The notes beneath the pieces were generated by a model that saw nothing but the letters and a program-made list of their open reading frames with translations, did not search any database and had not been told where the DNA came from. Positions 6,147 through 16,600 of a DNA stretch of 30,100 nt are shown here, piece after piece (the stretch's first letter is position 1; each line of letters begins with the position of its first letter). This stretch comes from a virus, in the IMG/VR virus record IMGVR_UViG_3300020442_004149, positions 1 through 30,100 of that record; one strand, given 5' to 3'. Position numbers and translations under genes: made by a program.

Positions 6147-9100
6147 CTAAGAATCATATTTTATTAAAAAATTAATGGGATAGTTTGGTATTATTTTAAC
6201 GGGTCTTCCTAATTTTGCTACCATTGCAAGTTCAGCACCTTGATATAATCCAATTGTAGTTGCGTATGGTGCTAAATAACTACCTTTTCTATCTTTTGCA
6301 GTATTTTCACGAAAATCAAGAAAATCTTGTTTTATTTTTCTTCCATAGTTCTTACCTGTTTTTTCATCAAGATATTTTATTATTTCAAATGAAGTAGAAC
6401 GTGTTGCATTTGAATTTTCATCTATTAAGTTTTTTGTTAACTCGTTTCCACGTCTTCCCACAAAGTATCTAGCAAGTAAATGTGCATCAGTTGAACTGAC
6501 AATACCATCCCCATCAATATCTAATCCGTCTGAACCAAGTTGTTTTAGGTTGTCTAAATTACCTATTATTTTTTGATATTCACTTTCTTTGATATCGAAA
6601 TTAGAATTTGTGGAAAATAATGAACTTATTAACAAAACATCTTCTGATTCGGTCATAATAATGTCATCATTCGGATTGTTTGTATTTTGACCCTCTTGTA
6701 GTTTTATTGCACCAGGAACATCTCCACCTGATGGAATTTTAAGTTTCTGACCCACATATAAACTTAAATCACTTCTTAAATTATTTTCTTTTCTAAGTAC
6801 ATCGGTAGTTACACCTGTTACAAGTGATATATGAACCATAGACTCTACTCTTTTTACTATATGTCTTATTTTATTTCTTATCAAAACTAACATTCCAACT
6901 TTAAATGTTCTTTCTGTGACTTTATTTCCAGATGAGTCTTTTATGTCTGAAATATCTACTTCGTATTGTCTTGCTATCGTTTGTAGTGTTTCTTTTCCTA
7001 CCGTATATTCATCTTCACTTGCATCTTTTTGTGTAGGATCAACAAGAGAACCCATTATATATTTATAAATGTTAGCAACATCTCTTATATCAAACAAAGA
7101 GTCCTCGTTTACATCAAATGCTATTTTTTCGTAACTAATTGATGTTGGATTCGTACTAACATTAAATTCATATGGTTCAACCCTACATAAAATCTCATTT
7201 TCATAGATAGTATGCGATCCCTCAAACTCTAACTCAAATCCACGTTCACCTGTACCTGAAAATAACTCATCAAATTGCTCAAATACATTAGAAATAACTG
7301 CTATTCCATTTTTGTAAAATACATTTCCTACATATGTTCTTTTATTGTCACGAATAGCAGTTGATTCATATGCAATTACTTTTCCTCCAATATTATAATT
7401 TAAATAGTCTAATTCATTTATAGAGAAGTTTCCAAAACTTGTTGCAACGGTTCCTACATCACTAAATAAGTAGATTTCATCTTCTTGCATAGTATATAAT
7501 CCAGATACAGGAAACTTTCCCTCAACAGGACAACCAGAGAACATAAAATTTGAACTTAAAGCAACTGATGTTCCTGATTGTTTTCTTATGCTATAACTAT
7601 TCTTATAACTTTTAATAGAGTTTCTAATTACAGGATTATCGTTTATTATAGAATAATAATAAACCGAACCTTCCACAGAATTTCTTTTTGCGTAATAAGC
7701 AAAATCAATTTCATTTATGCTATTTTCCGAATCAATCAACGATTCTAAATTGTTTTGATCAAGACTTATATAGAATTCAACAAAAATCATATCGTTTTCA
7801 TAAATAACATTTGTTTTGTCACGGAATATTCCTTTATTTAGAAATCCAATTTCACGAATATATCCACTTGCGTTTTTATCAATAAAATCTGCATATATTT
7901 CAAAATCTTTTAAGTAATCAAGTTCAAGAATTAAATTTGTAATGTTGATTTTCAGTTTACAATCAATTGGATTTCCTCCCAATAATTCGTAAGTAAAATC
8001 GGTTTTTAAAATTGTATTTGAAATATAAAAGTCTGAATCAGATCCATCTGATCCTTGTGTATAATCAGATACACTTACGTTTTGTAAATCACTGTTTATT
8101 TCTATGCTACTTGTTTCGGTACACGGTGAACCAACTATAAAATTGTCACCTAGAATAGATACATCACTTCCAAATCTAGTGGAAAATAACAATTCGTCTG
8201 TTTCTTCTCCATAAATTTTTTCATTAAAAGTTAATCTTCCATTCTCGATTTTAAAAACATATGCCGATCCAGCCGTAATTTTTATTGGGTCGTTTCTTTG
8301 ATTAAACTCACGATCATTTGGATCACCTATAATGCAATATGATTCATTTGCGTCTAAACTAAACATAAAATTGTTTTGTATATCAAAATTATATTCGTAT
8401 ATAGTTTTAACAATAGCATCACGACTCTGTGTATTATATAAATCGGGACCGATTGAAATTGTTACGACTGATTCATTTCCATGTAACATTCCAAATTTTT
8501 CGAGTCCTAAATAGATTTTGTTTACACCACTTGAAAATTCAGAAAATGGTAATAAAACATTATATGTACTACCACCGAAAACTTTTATAGATTCTACAAA
8601 TGTACCTCCGTGTGTTACTACATTATCTATGTTTTTGTTAAGTGGTTGATTTAATCTATACACAAAACCATCGGAAATATCAGACTCATCAAGTAAAAGA
8701 TTAGTTATTGTAATAGAAACTAATTCTTCTTCATAATCTACATCAAAGGTTGTATCAAAATAAGATGACTCTCTTGTAGGTTCTAAGTTATATTGGAATA
8801 TACCAAGACTACTTATCGTTTGTTCATGAGTATAAGTAAATTCAGTATCATCACTAGCATCCCACGTAAACACGGCACACATCTTATTTTCACGTGAACC
8901 TATAAAAATATTGGTATCTGTTATTTTTACTATTTCTCCAAATCTTTTAAATGATTTTAATTCATCGTTTTTTAATGTAATGACCGAAACTAAATCATAT
9001 GTTGGGTCTCCAATGGCAAACTCAGGTGTTCCCTCGTACTCTCCCTTCGTTGATATGTTCTTATCATCAAAAGTTACGACATCTAGAATTGAGTTATCAA

Positions 9101-10568
9101 TATATGAAATTGGTTCGTCTCTTTCTGATATAACATTTTCTATTTTCCAACGAGTTACATTTCTATTTATTCTATTTACTTCTTCGGTTTCGGTTGGATA
9201 TGTTCCTTTGTGCTTACCCGTTGTTTCATCGTATTCATATTCATCGTAAACATTGGACACACGAATCCAAGGGTGGTTTTCTGTTCTTTTTGTTTTCTTG
9301 AACACATAAACAGAACCATTATTATTATCATGTCCAGGTGATCCAACCAATAAATAATCACGATGTAAAGAACTTGCGAAACCAAATTCTGATCCGGGTT
9401 CACCTTCAAGTATATTTATAAGTCCCCAGTTGTCTATACCCCCTTTATCTTTGTTGTAAACAAAAACATGACCATGTGCGTGGATTTCGTTTGATCCTCT
9501 GATATGTGATTGTGGAGAGCCGACTACGCAATCAAGTCGTGTAATATCAACAGAACTTCCAAACATATCATTTATAGTATAGTTATCATGAACAAGAAGA
9601 TTTCCAAGTTGGTCAGTAAGTATATCATTTCCATCACTACTAATTTCTTGTGAGATTCCGTTTTGGGTAAACGGACAATACAACTCTTTTAATACTGAAA
9701 ATCCACCACTCTCGGTAGAACCTGATTGATTATGTAAAAGTATTTCTGCTTTTCCTGTTTTTATATCAGAGGGTGCATCCTCTGATACTGGACAACCAAC
9801 CAATAAATATTTTTCATAAGCAGATATATTTTTTCCAAAACTTAAATTATTAAAATCAAATGTATTTCCGTCACCAATCTCTCTTGAGATTTCACGTGAG
9901 TTTGAAGATATACCCACAGAATCACTTGAACTTAAAGAAGAATCACTTATAACTAAATTGGTTGCACCATCGTCAATAATTTTAACAGAACCAAGATCGG
10001 AACTTTTATCTTTTATAGTAAACGAATTTGGTGATACTTTATCTCCCATTTTATTTTTTGAAAAATCTAAAACCCATGCCGAGTCACCAAGTTTTCTTAT
10101 TTCTTGTTTTAAGTTTTCACGTGAGTTTATTGCGTCCAAGTGACTTACATCACTTCCATACACACCAGTTTCAGAACCAAATATCATCAGTGGGTTTATT
10201 ATATCATTCTCTCCCTCAGGAGTTCCGTAGTTATTATAAAACAAATGACTTATAGATTTATGAATGGTTCTACAATATGTTCCGTCCTTATTTAAAAGTT
10301 CTTCGTCTTCATTGAAGTGTGGATGTCCACGTGGAAAAAAAGTACCTTCGGTTTTTTTTGCGAATCTAATTGTGACGGCTGGATCAGACTCAGATTGTTC
10401 AAGTGAAATAATATTATTTATGTCAGAAAACAATGGTATCTTTGTTCCACCATCTACTTCTTGTTCAAGAATAAGTTCGTTCGTAGACTCTAATGATGAA
10501 TATTTCCACTTTCGTTTGGCACGAAATTTCCTAACATTCTTATCAGAAAGTTTTATATTCTTTATCAT
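6147..10568 (-). CDS. FG-GAP beta-propeller virion protein with LysM pair and dockerin-like motifs
   Basis: A 1473-residue protein. Seven FG-GAP-like units of the form FG-x-S-V-x(5-8)-L-V-G-S/C-P start near residues 243, 337, 395, 543, 733, 798 and 997, as in a seven-bladed integrin-type propeller. The gaps after the fourth and sixth units hold extra beta-rich inserts sharing an ITNL(L/I)L core. Near 1155-1175 is a dockerin-like loop (DVNEDSLFDIRDV). Two LysM-like segments follow at about 1187-1277 (YTVGKETLQTIARQY, then VGQKLKIP), and a second dockerin-like loop lies near 1350 (DIDGDGIVSSTDAHLLARY). The C-terminus (TTIGLYQGAELAMVAKLGRP) resembles that of the gene before it. It is likely an exposed tail or baseplate protein contacting host surface glycans or peptidoglycan; the binding target is inferred. 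No purine-rich ribosome binding site precedes its ATG. Confidence 0.8.
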   Translation of the reverse strand: MIKNIKLSDKNVRKFRAKRKWKYSSLESTNELILEQEVDGGTKIPLFSDINNIISLEQSESDPAVTIRFAKKTEGTFFPRGHPHFNEDEELLNKDGTYCRTIHKSISHLFYNNYGTPEGENDIINPLMIFGSETGVYGSDVSHLDAINSRENLKQEIRKLGDSAWVLDFSKNKMGDKVSPNSFTIKDKSSDLGSVKIIDDGATNLVISDSSLSSSDSVGISSNSREISREIGDGNTFDFNNLSFGKNISAYEKYLLVGCPVSEDAPSDIKTGKAEILLHNQSGSTESGGFSVLKELYCPFTQNGISQEISSDGNDILTDQLGNLLVHDNYTINDMFGSSVDITRLDCVVGSPQSHIRGSNEIHAHGHVFVYNKDKGGIDNWGLINILEGEPGSEFGFASSLHRDYLLVGSPGHDNNNGSVYVFKKTKRTENHPWIRVSNVYDEYEYDETTGKHKGTYPTETEEVNRINRNVTRWKIENVISERDEPISYIDNSILDVVTFDDKNISTKGEYEGTPEFAIGDPTYDLVSVITLKNDELKSFKRFGEIVKITDTNIFIGSRENKMCAVFTWDASDDTEFTYTHEQTISSLGIFQYNLEPTRESSYFDTTFDVDYEEELVSITITNLLLDESDISDGFVYRLNQPLNKNIDNVVTHGGTFVESIKVFGGSTYNVLLPFSEFSSGVNKIYLGLEKFGMLHGNESVVTISIGPDLYNTQSRDAIVKTIYEYNFDIQNNFMFSLDANESYCIIGDPNDREFNQRNDPIKITAGSAYVFKIENGRLTFNEKIYGEETDELLFSTRFGSDVSILGDNFIVGSPCTETSSIEINSDLQNVSVSDYTQGSDGSDSDFYISNTILKTDFTYELLGGNPIDCKLKINITNLILELDYLKDFEIYADFIDKNASGYIREIGFLNKGIFRDKTNVIYENDMIFVEFYISLDQNNLESLIDSENSINEIDFAYYAKRNSVEGSVYYYSIINDNPVIRNSIKSYKNSYSIRKQSGTSVALSSNFMFSGCPVEGKFPVSGLYTMQEDEIYLFSDVGTVATSFGNFSINELDYLNYNIGGKVIAYESTAIRDNKRTYVGNVFYKNGIAVISNVFEQFDELFSGTGERGFELEFEGSHTIYENEILCRVEPYEFNVSTNPTSISYEKIAFDVNEDSLFDIRDVANIYKYIMGSLVDPTQKDASEDEYTVGKETLQTIARQYEVDISDIKDSSGNKVTERTFKVGMLVLIRNKIRHIVKRVESMVHISLVTGVTTDVLRKENNLRSDLSLYVGQKLKIPSGGDVPGAIKLQEGQNTNNPNDDIIMTESEDVLLISSLFSTNSNFDIKESEYQKIIGNLDNLKQLGSDGLDIDGDGIVSSTDAHLLARYFVGRRGNELTKNLIDENSNATRSTSFEIIKYLDEKTGKNYGRKIKQDFLDFRENTAKDRKGSYLAPYATTIGLYQGAELAMVAKLGRPVKIIPNYPINFLIKYDS

Positions 10569-10599
10569 AAATATAAGTATATATATTTACAACAAATTG

Positions 10600-12030
10600 T
10601 TAGAAATCTAATTTAACTTTTATTAATGTTTCTGAGTCAAAACTCTTTAATATAGGAGTACTTAGTTTTGCTACGGCAACCAATTCATTATTTTCAGTAT
10701 ATAACCCAATTGTTGTAATGTATGTGCGTGGGTCGGATATAAAGTCTTCATGCCTTACACGACCATACCAATAATCTTTAGAAATTCCAGTTTCTACATT
10801 TTTTTGCTTTGCTTCATCACTTTGATAAACATAAGTTGGGTTATTGCTATAATTAAAGTCGGTGTTTTTTACACGAATAAAATAATGCTTTGATGGAATG
10901 TTTTCGGTGCTTCTGCATTTTATATTTTCACCGTCTTTCAAAGCATAAAATAATTTTAAGAAATTTTGATGATTTCTATCTGTTCCATATCTGAAATTAC
11001 TATCCGCACCTTCAACATTCTCAATGCCACCACACCAAGCAAAAAATGTACCTGCATTTTTATCATTATCCTGTGTTGAATATTCTGGAATTGCATTTAA
11101 TTCCGATCTAAAAAAGTTTCCAGAGTCGGATGCAATTGCATATGGATTTAAAATCACTATTCCGAGGTCTGGATAAAACAAACCAAAACCCTCACCGTCT
11201 CCAGTTAATCCACCTCCATCGGAATAATAGTCTTCGGTTTGTGGTGCAATGTCGGTAAGTGATCCTTTGATAATATTAAAAACCTTTCCAATTCTTGATC
11301 TTCCTGCTTCTATCTGAGTATCTGTCTGATATCTACTATCATCTCTAAATGTTTGCTCATATATAAATTCTCTGAGTTCGTTTGTTGATGGGTCGACATA
11401 TTTGTGTTTTAATTTCAAAGTGAATTCTAAATTACCTTCATCTAATTTTTCTTTAATTCTACTTGAAGCAAAATTGATTATGTAAATTGACTCACGATCC
11501 GCAACCTCGTCACCAATTTTAGGAAACGTAAAAAAAGAGTCTCCTGGTCCTAATAATATATTTTTATATTGATTATAAATTGCCTTTGTTACAGACGCAG
11601 ACTTTTCACCGACACGTGAACCATACCCGTTTTTGTCACCATAAGAAACTGTAAATTGAACTTCTGCGTTTGGTTCGGTTGGTGGAAGATTATATACATT
11701 TGCATAGTAATCTCCAGACTTCACACTTGTCCAATTGTCCGTGTGATATAAATTCGTTTCTGATACATTAATATTTTCTGAGTAATTTTCGTTGTATGCA
11801 ATTGCATCGTTTGTAGATATGAAACTTGGTTTTACAATATCAAGTTGACCGTCACCATCGTTATCTAAATTTTGTACAATATAAGACAATGGACTATCAA
11901 GTTCACCACCGTCTGAGTTGTCAATAAACATATCGGTTAATTGAAACTCTTCATTTGAAAATGCACCTGAAGAAATCTTTAGAGTTCTTCCTGTGACTTT
12001 ATCACTTTCTTCAAGTTGTTTGTAAATCAT
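10600..12030 (-). CDS. Tail/baseplate structural protein of marine-myovirus type
   Basis: A 476-residue protein. Residues 54-64 (NLDNDGDGQLD) form an EF-hand or dockerin-like calcium loop. The middle contains ESIYIINFASSRIKEKLD and a region of beta-rich structure, and the C-terminus is TTIGLYTENNELVAVAKLS followed by a basic/hydrophobic end (IKVKLDF). I recall this architecture from structural proteins of T4-like marine phages, but cannot attach a T4 gene number. The C-terminal 40 residues resemble the end of the adjacent FG-GAP protein, suggesting a shared assembly module. The ATG follows the previous gene's stop after one base. Role in the baseplate or tail tip is inferred from position. 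Confidence 0.72.
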   Translation of the reverse strand: MIYKQLEESDKVTGRTLKISSGAFSNEEFQLTDMFIDNSDGGELDSPLSYIVQNLDNDGDGQLDIVKPSFISTNDAIAYNENYSENINVSETNLYHTDNWTSVKSGDYYANVYNLPPTEPNAEVQFTVSYGDKNGYGSRVGEKSASVTKAIYNQYKNILLGPGDSFFTFPKIGDEVADRESIYIINFASSRIKEKLDEGNLEFTLKLKHKYVDPSTNELREFIYEQTFRDDSRYQTDTQIEAGRSRIGKVFNIIKGSLTDIAPQTEDYYSDGGGLTGDGEGFGLFYPDLGIVILNPYAIASDSGNFFRSELNAIPEYSTQDNDKNAGTFFAWCGGIENVEGADSNFRYGTDRNHQNFLKLFYALKDGENIKCRSTENIPSKHYFIRVKNTDFNYSNNPTYVYQSDEAKQKNVETGISKDYWYGRVRHEDFISDPRTYITTIGLYTENNELVAVAKLSTPILKSFDSETLIKVKLDF

Positions 12031-12031
12031 A

Positions 12032-12697
12032 TTAGTAGTTAATTGCGTTTATTAGTTCACTCTCGGATTGTGCTTCAGTAAACACTCTGACAGGTATTGT
12101 AATAGAACCACCCGTTTCATTACCAATTATTGTTAGAGTCGTAACAACACTTTTTGTCAAAGAAGCATTTGGACGAAAAGTAAATTGCAATCCAACCGAT
12201 GTTGTTGATTGTTCACTTGAAGTATCACCAATAAACAAGGATGTGGTTTGTGATACAGACGCATCTACACCAGAACCTTCTAATGTTCCGGCATCACTAT
12301 TTGATAATACCGCAGTATATCCAAGTGTAGTATTGTAAACAGGATCTGTTGTGGGTGTAATTGACACAAACCCTTGATAATCTGTATCAAGAGTAATACT
12401 TTGTTGTCCGAGTTTAATTTTAGGGACCATTTGTGTTCCTGACGGAAGAGTTACCAATTTGTATTTAAGTGCTTGTGTTTCGTCTGTAAGAGGTTCAAAT
12501 ACAGGCATAGTCCTAAGAGCTGCGTCATAATATTGCGATCCCTCAGGGTGGTTTGTGTCGTAAAGTGTATAATCAATTTCATCATCGGCAAGTGCAAAAC
12601 TTGTAATATTTAGTCCGTTTTCTGATGCTAATAGTTCTCTTCCTCGTTTTGTGAGGACTGCTTCAACAGTAATTGTTTCGTTATTTAAGTATCCCAT
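12032..12697 (-). CDS. Conserved virion structural protein with KRGRELLA motif
   Basis: A 221-residue protein. The N-terminus, with VEAVLTKRGRELLA, FALADDEIDYTLYD and MPVFEPLTDETQALKYKLVT, is of a type I recall as conserved in marine T4-like phages, usually labelled structural or hypothetical. The rest is Thr/Ser/Val-rich and probably beta-sheet. It directly precedes the 476-residue structural protein and is the first gene after a TATAAATA late promoter, about 28 bases from the box to the ATG. There is no purine-rich ribosome binding site in that short AT-rich leader. A specific function cannot be given. Confidence 0.7.
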   Translation of the reverse strand: MGYLNNETITVEAVLTKRGRELLASENGLNITSFALADDEIDYTLYDTNHPEGSQYYDAALRTMPVFEPLTDETQALKYKLVTLPSGTQMVPKIKLGQQSITLDTDYQGFVSITPTTDPVYNTTLGYTAVLSNSDAGTLEGSGVDASVSQTTSLFIGDTSSEQSTTSVGLQFTFRPNASLTKSVVTTLTIIGNETGGSITIPVRVFTEAQSESELINAINY

Positions 12698-12725
12698 GAT
12701 TAATATATATATTTTATAGTATAAA

Positions 12726-12733
12726 TATTTATA
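12726..12733 (-). promoter_or_regulatory. T4-type late promoter box TATAAATA
   Basis: The minus strand reads TATAAATA exactly, the T4 late-promoter -10 element recognised by the phage late sigma factor gp55. It lies in a 46-base gap between two virion genes and about 28 bases before the ATG of the 221-residue structural protein, leaving a leader of roughly 20 bases. Location and orientation both fit late transcription. It is the only exact match seen in a gene gap in this window. Confidence 0.7.
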
Positions 12734-12743
12734 TACAATATTT

Positions 12744-13697
12744 TTATGTTGTTATTATTCTTCCTTTTATTTTTCTAAATTTTCCACTAGCAACTTTTCT
12801 TATTCCGTCGTTACTTCCACCACTTACAACAAATTTTTGTTCTTCTTGTTGTTCGGAGTTTAGCATATCCATTGCTTGTTTTTCAGTAAAACCCATATTC
12901 ATTTTGTCTATTATGTTATTCGCATAATTATCAAATGCTTCAACATATTTGTCATCTTGTAAATAATAATAATCAATTCCACCATTTACTCTAAGAAAGT
13001 CTTGTTTAGTAATGGGTTGTCTTTTGGATTCCTCGATATATGAACTTTTTTGTATAGTTCGTCCTTCGTGATAAAAATAGGAAACCTCTGAAATGACCTG
13101 CTCGTTCAATGATACATTTCCATAATCAAGTATGTCGGAATAAAACATAACATTATCTATCATACCACAAAATCTTCCTATTTCAATATTATTAAATGTA
13201 ACATAGGGTCGTGTAAATCCTGTATCGTGTGAACCAACATATACATTATCTACAAACAACCTTGATATACCTGATGGATAGAAGTTTACGACTACACAAT
13301 ACCATGTTTCCTTTTCAAGATTAAAAAAGAAACTTGAATCTTCTTCGTTTTCAGGTGTATTCCAATTTAAACCCAATTCAAGTTCTTCTCCATTTGCATT
13401 GATTACAACACCTGTTTTATTATTTGTATCGGTTGACCTATTTAACATAATGCCCGAAGATGGGGCACTTTCTTGGTCAAGATAAATCCAAAATGCCATA
13501 CACGCAGAATTGGTATAAACATCATTCTGTTGAATTACTTTAATATACTCATGTGTATTTGTGGCATCTTCACTTACATTATTTTTTAACTTTACTATAT
13601 TTCTATACTCACGATCAGAACCACCTGTAAGAAGGTCTCCACCATATATAACTCCATAATTTGGAGTTTCTACCGAATTTATTATTTTTGTTGCCAT
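12744..13697 (-). CDS. LamG/concanavalin A-like domain virion protein
   Basis: A 317-residue protein. Residues of about 65-200 have the LamG-like jelly-roll pattern: AFWIYLD, then WYCVVVNFYPSGISRLFVDN, then IEIGRFCGMIDNVMFYSDIL. Such domains bind carbohydrates or act as structural sandwiches. The last 70 residues are unrelated, with a helical segment (YANNIIDKMNMGFTEKQAMD) and a basic end (RKIKGRIITT). The ATG follows the stop codon of the giant adhesin-like gene directly, so the two are probably co-translated and work in the same tail structure. The target sugar or partner is unknown. Confidence 0.72.
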   Translation of the reverse strand: MATKIINSVETPNYGVIYGGDLLTGGSDREYRNIVKLKNNVSEDATNTHEYIKVIQQNDVYTNSACMAFWIYLDQESAPSSGIMLNRSTDTNNKTGVVINANGEELELGLNWNTPENEEDSSFFFNLEKETWYCVVVNFYPSGISRLFVDNVYVGSHDTGFTRPYVTFNNIEIGRFCGMIDNVMFYSDILDYGNVSLNEQVISEVSYFYHEGRTIQKSSYIEESKRQPITKQDFLRVNGGIDYYYLQDDKYVEAFDNYANNIIDKMNMGFTEKQAMDMLNSEQQEEQKFVVSGGSNDGIRKVASGKFRKIKGRIITT

Positions 13698-16600
13698 TTA
13701 AGTAATCTTTCTGAGTATATTAACACCATAACCGACCGAGTTCTTTAGTTCACACTCATAACAATCTCCATTGGTTCGTAAAAATCTAATTCGTAACGGA
13801 CTTTTAAAGTTCCTAGATAATGAAATTGTCATCCCCCCTTGATTGAAATCCGATGTATTTAATGGACATAAATAGTCTGTTTTCAATTGTTGTTCAGTTG
13901 ATGTATCATCAAAGCAAATCGTTCCATCTTCCGATGATGATATTGTTATACCAAGATTTGTGTAATCCCCAATGTTGTTATCGATTTGTAGTATTGTATT
14001 CATCTCACCACAACAATCGATTGGAGTTGGAGTTTGTGTTGGTGTTTGTGTTGGAGTTGGTGTTTGTGTTGGGGTTTGTGTTGGTGTGGGTGTGGGTGTG
14101 GGTGTTGGTGTAGGAGTCGGTGTTGGTGTGGGAGTTGGTGTCTGTGTAGGTGTCTGTGTTGGAGTTGGTGTAGGAGTTGGTGTTCTTTCTATTACTGAAA
14201 ACGGATATACTGAACCGAATGATGTAAATTTTGGTAGTATAACTTCATAACAAACACCATCTACACTTTCGTATCTTAGCAGAATATCTTCTAGTGGGAT
14301 TGCAGGTAAAGAAAAAGTTAGACCTCCATTTTCAAAATTTGAACTTCCAAATGGACAATTATATGTTACAGGTGTAGTACTTGTACTATTTCTTTTTATT
14401 TCACTATAACAAATTTTTCCTTCAGAAGAGGATACTATTGTAATATACCCACCTTCAAGTAAATTTTCATCTTTTTGTATGTTGAACGAGTTGCTTAAAT
14501 CTTGACAACAATCATATGGAGTTAATGTTTGAGTTGGAGTTGGTGTTGGGGTTGGTGTTGGGGTTTGGGTAGGTGTTGGGGTTTGGGTAGGAGTTGGGGT
14601 TGGGGTTGGGGTGGGTGTAGGTGTGGGTGTGGGTGTCTCGGTTTGAGTTGGTGTGGGTGTCGGTGTATATTCTAATGGTGTTGGTGTACTAAGTACAAAA
14701 GGTGTTGATGTATCAGTTGGTGTTGGGGTTGGAGTTGGTGTTGGAGTTAAGTCCACCGAATCTGTTTCTTCAAATTTGAAATAGAATTCAGGTTGCTTTG
14801 ACAATGATAGCATAGATGGATATTGGGGTGGAGTAAGTTGATTAGAAACAGAGATATTTTCTGTTGGTTTATCGTCTATATACCAAAAAGAATCAACTGG
14901 TGCATCTATGCTTGGAACTCTTTGTCTTACAACACACGGTTTGTAATCCAATCTTCCGTTTTCATCAACTGTATAACTTGGTGTGTTGGTTGAAGTTTTA
15001 GAAAAAATTAAACGTTTACTTCGTCTTCTTACTATTGGTACACCACTATCTATGAATGTTCCTCGTTTTCCTATATCAACCAAATCATAATTTGAAAAAT
15101 CAGTTATTATTTCGTGCAATACATTATTTTTTATATCGTGATTACCCAAATCATAGTCTATATCAAAGTTTGAAATACTAAAGTTAATATCAGTTGGTAG
15201 AGTATATTCGGTTGTATTTTGAAAATCTTCAAATCGTCTAACACCAAATGTAAATTTTGTTTTATACTCAATTTCTTGTATATAATTGGGAAGGTGAATT
15301 TTAGAATTTTGTACTGAAATGGTGTCTGCTACCTCCCACGATTTAGTTGTATAATTTAAATTTCTCCAATTAGCATTTTTGTTTTTATTATTTATAGTAT
15401 TAGTTACCGATATTTTAAGAGGTGGAACAAAGAAATTACTTCTATTGAAGTTATCATTAAATTCAAATTTGTATTTTAAGAAATTGCTTATATCAGAATG
15501 AAATATATTAGGTGTTGAATTAATCTCAATCGGACATATATTTGTTTTGACATTTTCATATGAATTTTTGACATATTTGAATGTAAATATTGATGTTTTG
15601 TGAATAGTATTTGATCCCGAATCTTTAAAATCTTCAAGAAGAAAATCTTCTCCTAAAAATAGATTTTCGTCGTATGACCAAAATATATCAACAGAGTTCA
15701 TGTCAATATTTTTTATTAAATTTTTAATTTGATTTTTATTTTCCTCATTATCTTGAATGTCCGTTAGAATTGTTTCTGTGAAGTATTCACTTTTATTTTT
15801 AATAAGTGGGTGTGGTTTTACACTATTAAATTCATATCCGATTGTATCGGCATATGCGTTTTTTCTAATTCTATATTTGTAAATAGCAATTGGAAGTTGG
15901 GGTCGTTTGAATGCAGTATATGGAAGTTTTTGCGTGTTTGTAGTTTGTAGATTATAAATTGGTTGTCGTTCTCCTACACATCCGTCACATACATTATCAA
16001 CTATATATCCATATTTCAATTCCTCTGTTTCATTTTCACGGGAACTTGCATTTTTCCATGCGAACGAGTTTTCATCACTTTCATCAAAATTTTGAATATT
16101 TGAATTTGTGTTTGAATAACCAACTCGTAAATTGAGTAATCTTTTTTCACAATTTGTTGATGAATTTTCAAGCATCACATAATATGAACCGTCTTCACGT
16201 GGATCACCATTTACTACTTTCCAAGATACTGATAAATTATCATAAAAGATAAACCAACCATTTATATTTTTATATAAAGGGTATTCGTTTAAAATATCAC
16301 TTGTTTTCAAATAAAAACCATCTATGCCGTCATAACGACCTCGTATATTTTTATTTGAAATTGTTATATAAGGTAATATCTTAGATTCATTTAATTTACG
16401 GTTTGTAAGTATACAAAAGGTGTCGGTGTTATTTTCGTGGTACTCTCCATATGCAGGTAAAATTAAATTTAAAGATCTTACACTTAATGTCCATGCCAAA
16501 TTCTTATTACTTATTTGTTGAAACGTGTTAAACAATCGTTTGTTTGGAATTAATACAAAAGAATCACCTGTTGCTACGAAATTTGTTTTTGACTCAATAT

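Noticed and set aside
7060-7067. TATAAATA on the minus strand inside the propeller gene
   Set aside because: It lies within a long coding region with no gene start nearby.
13853-14250. Plus-strand reading frames coding Val-Gly arrays
   Set aside because: They are the opposite strand of the Thr-Pro codon repeat in the giant gene and have no independent support.
14022-14747. CRISPR array or telomere-like repeat
   Set aside because: The short-period repeat is fully explained by Thr-Pro coding in frame, with no spacer and repeat structure.
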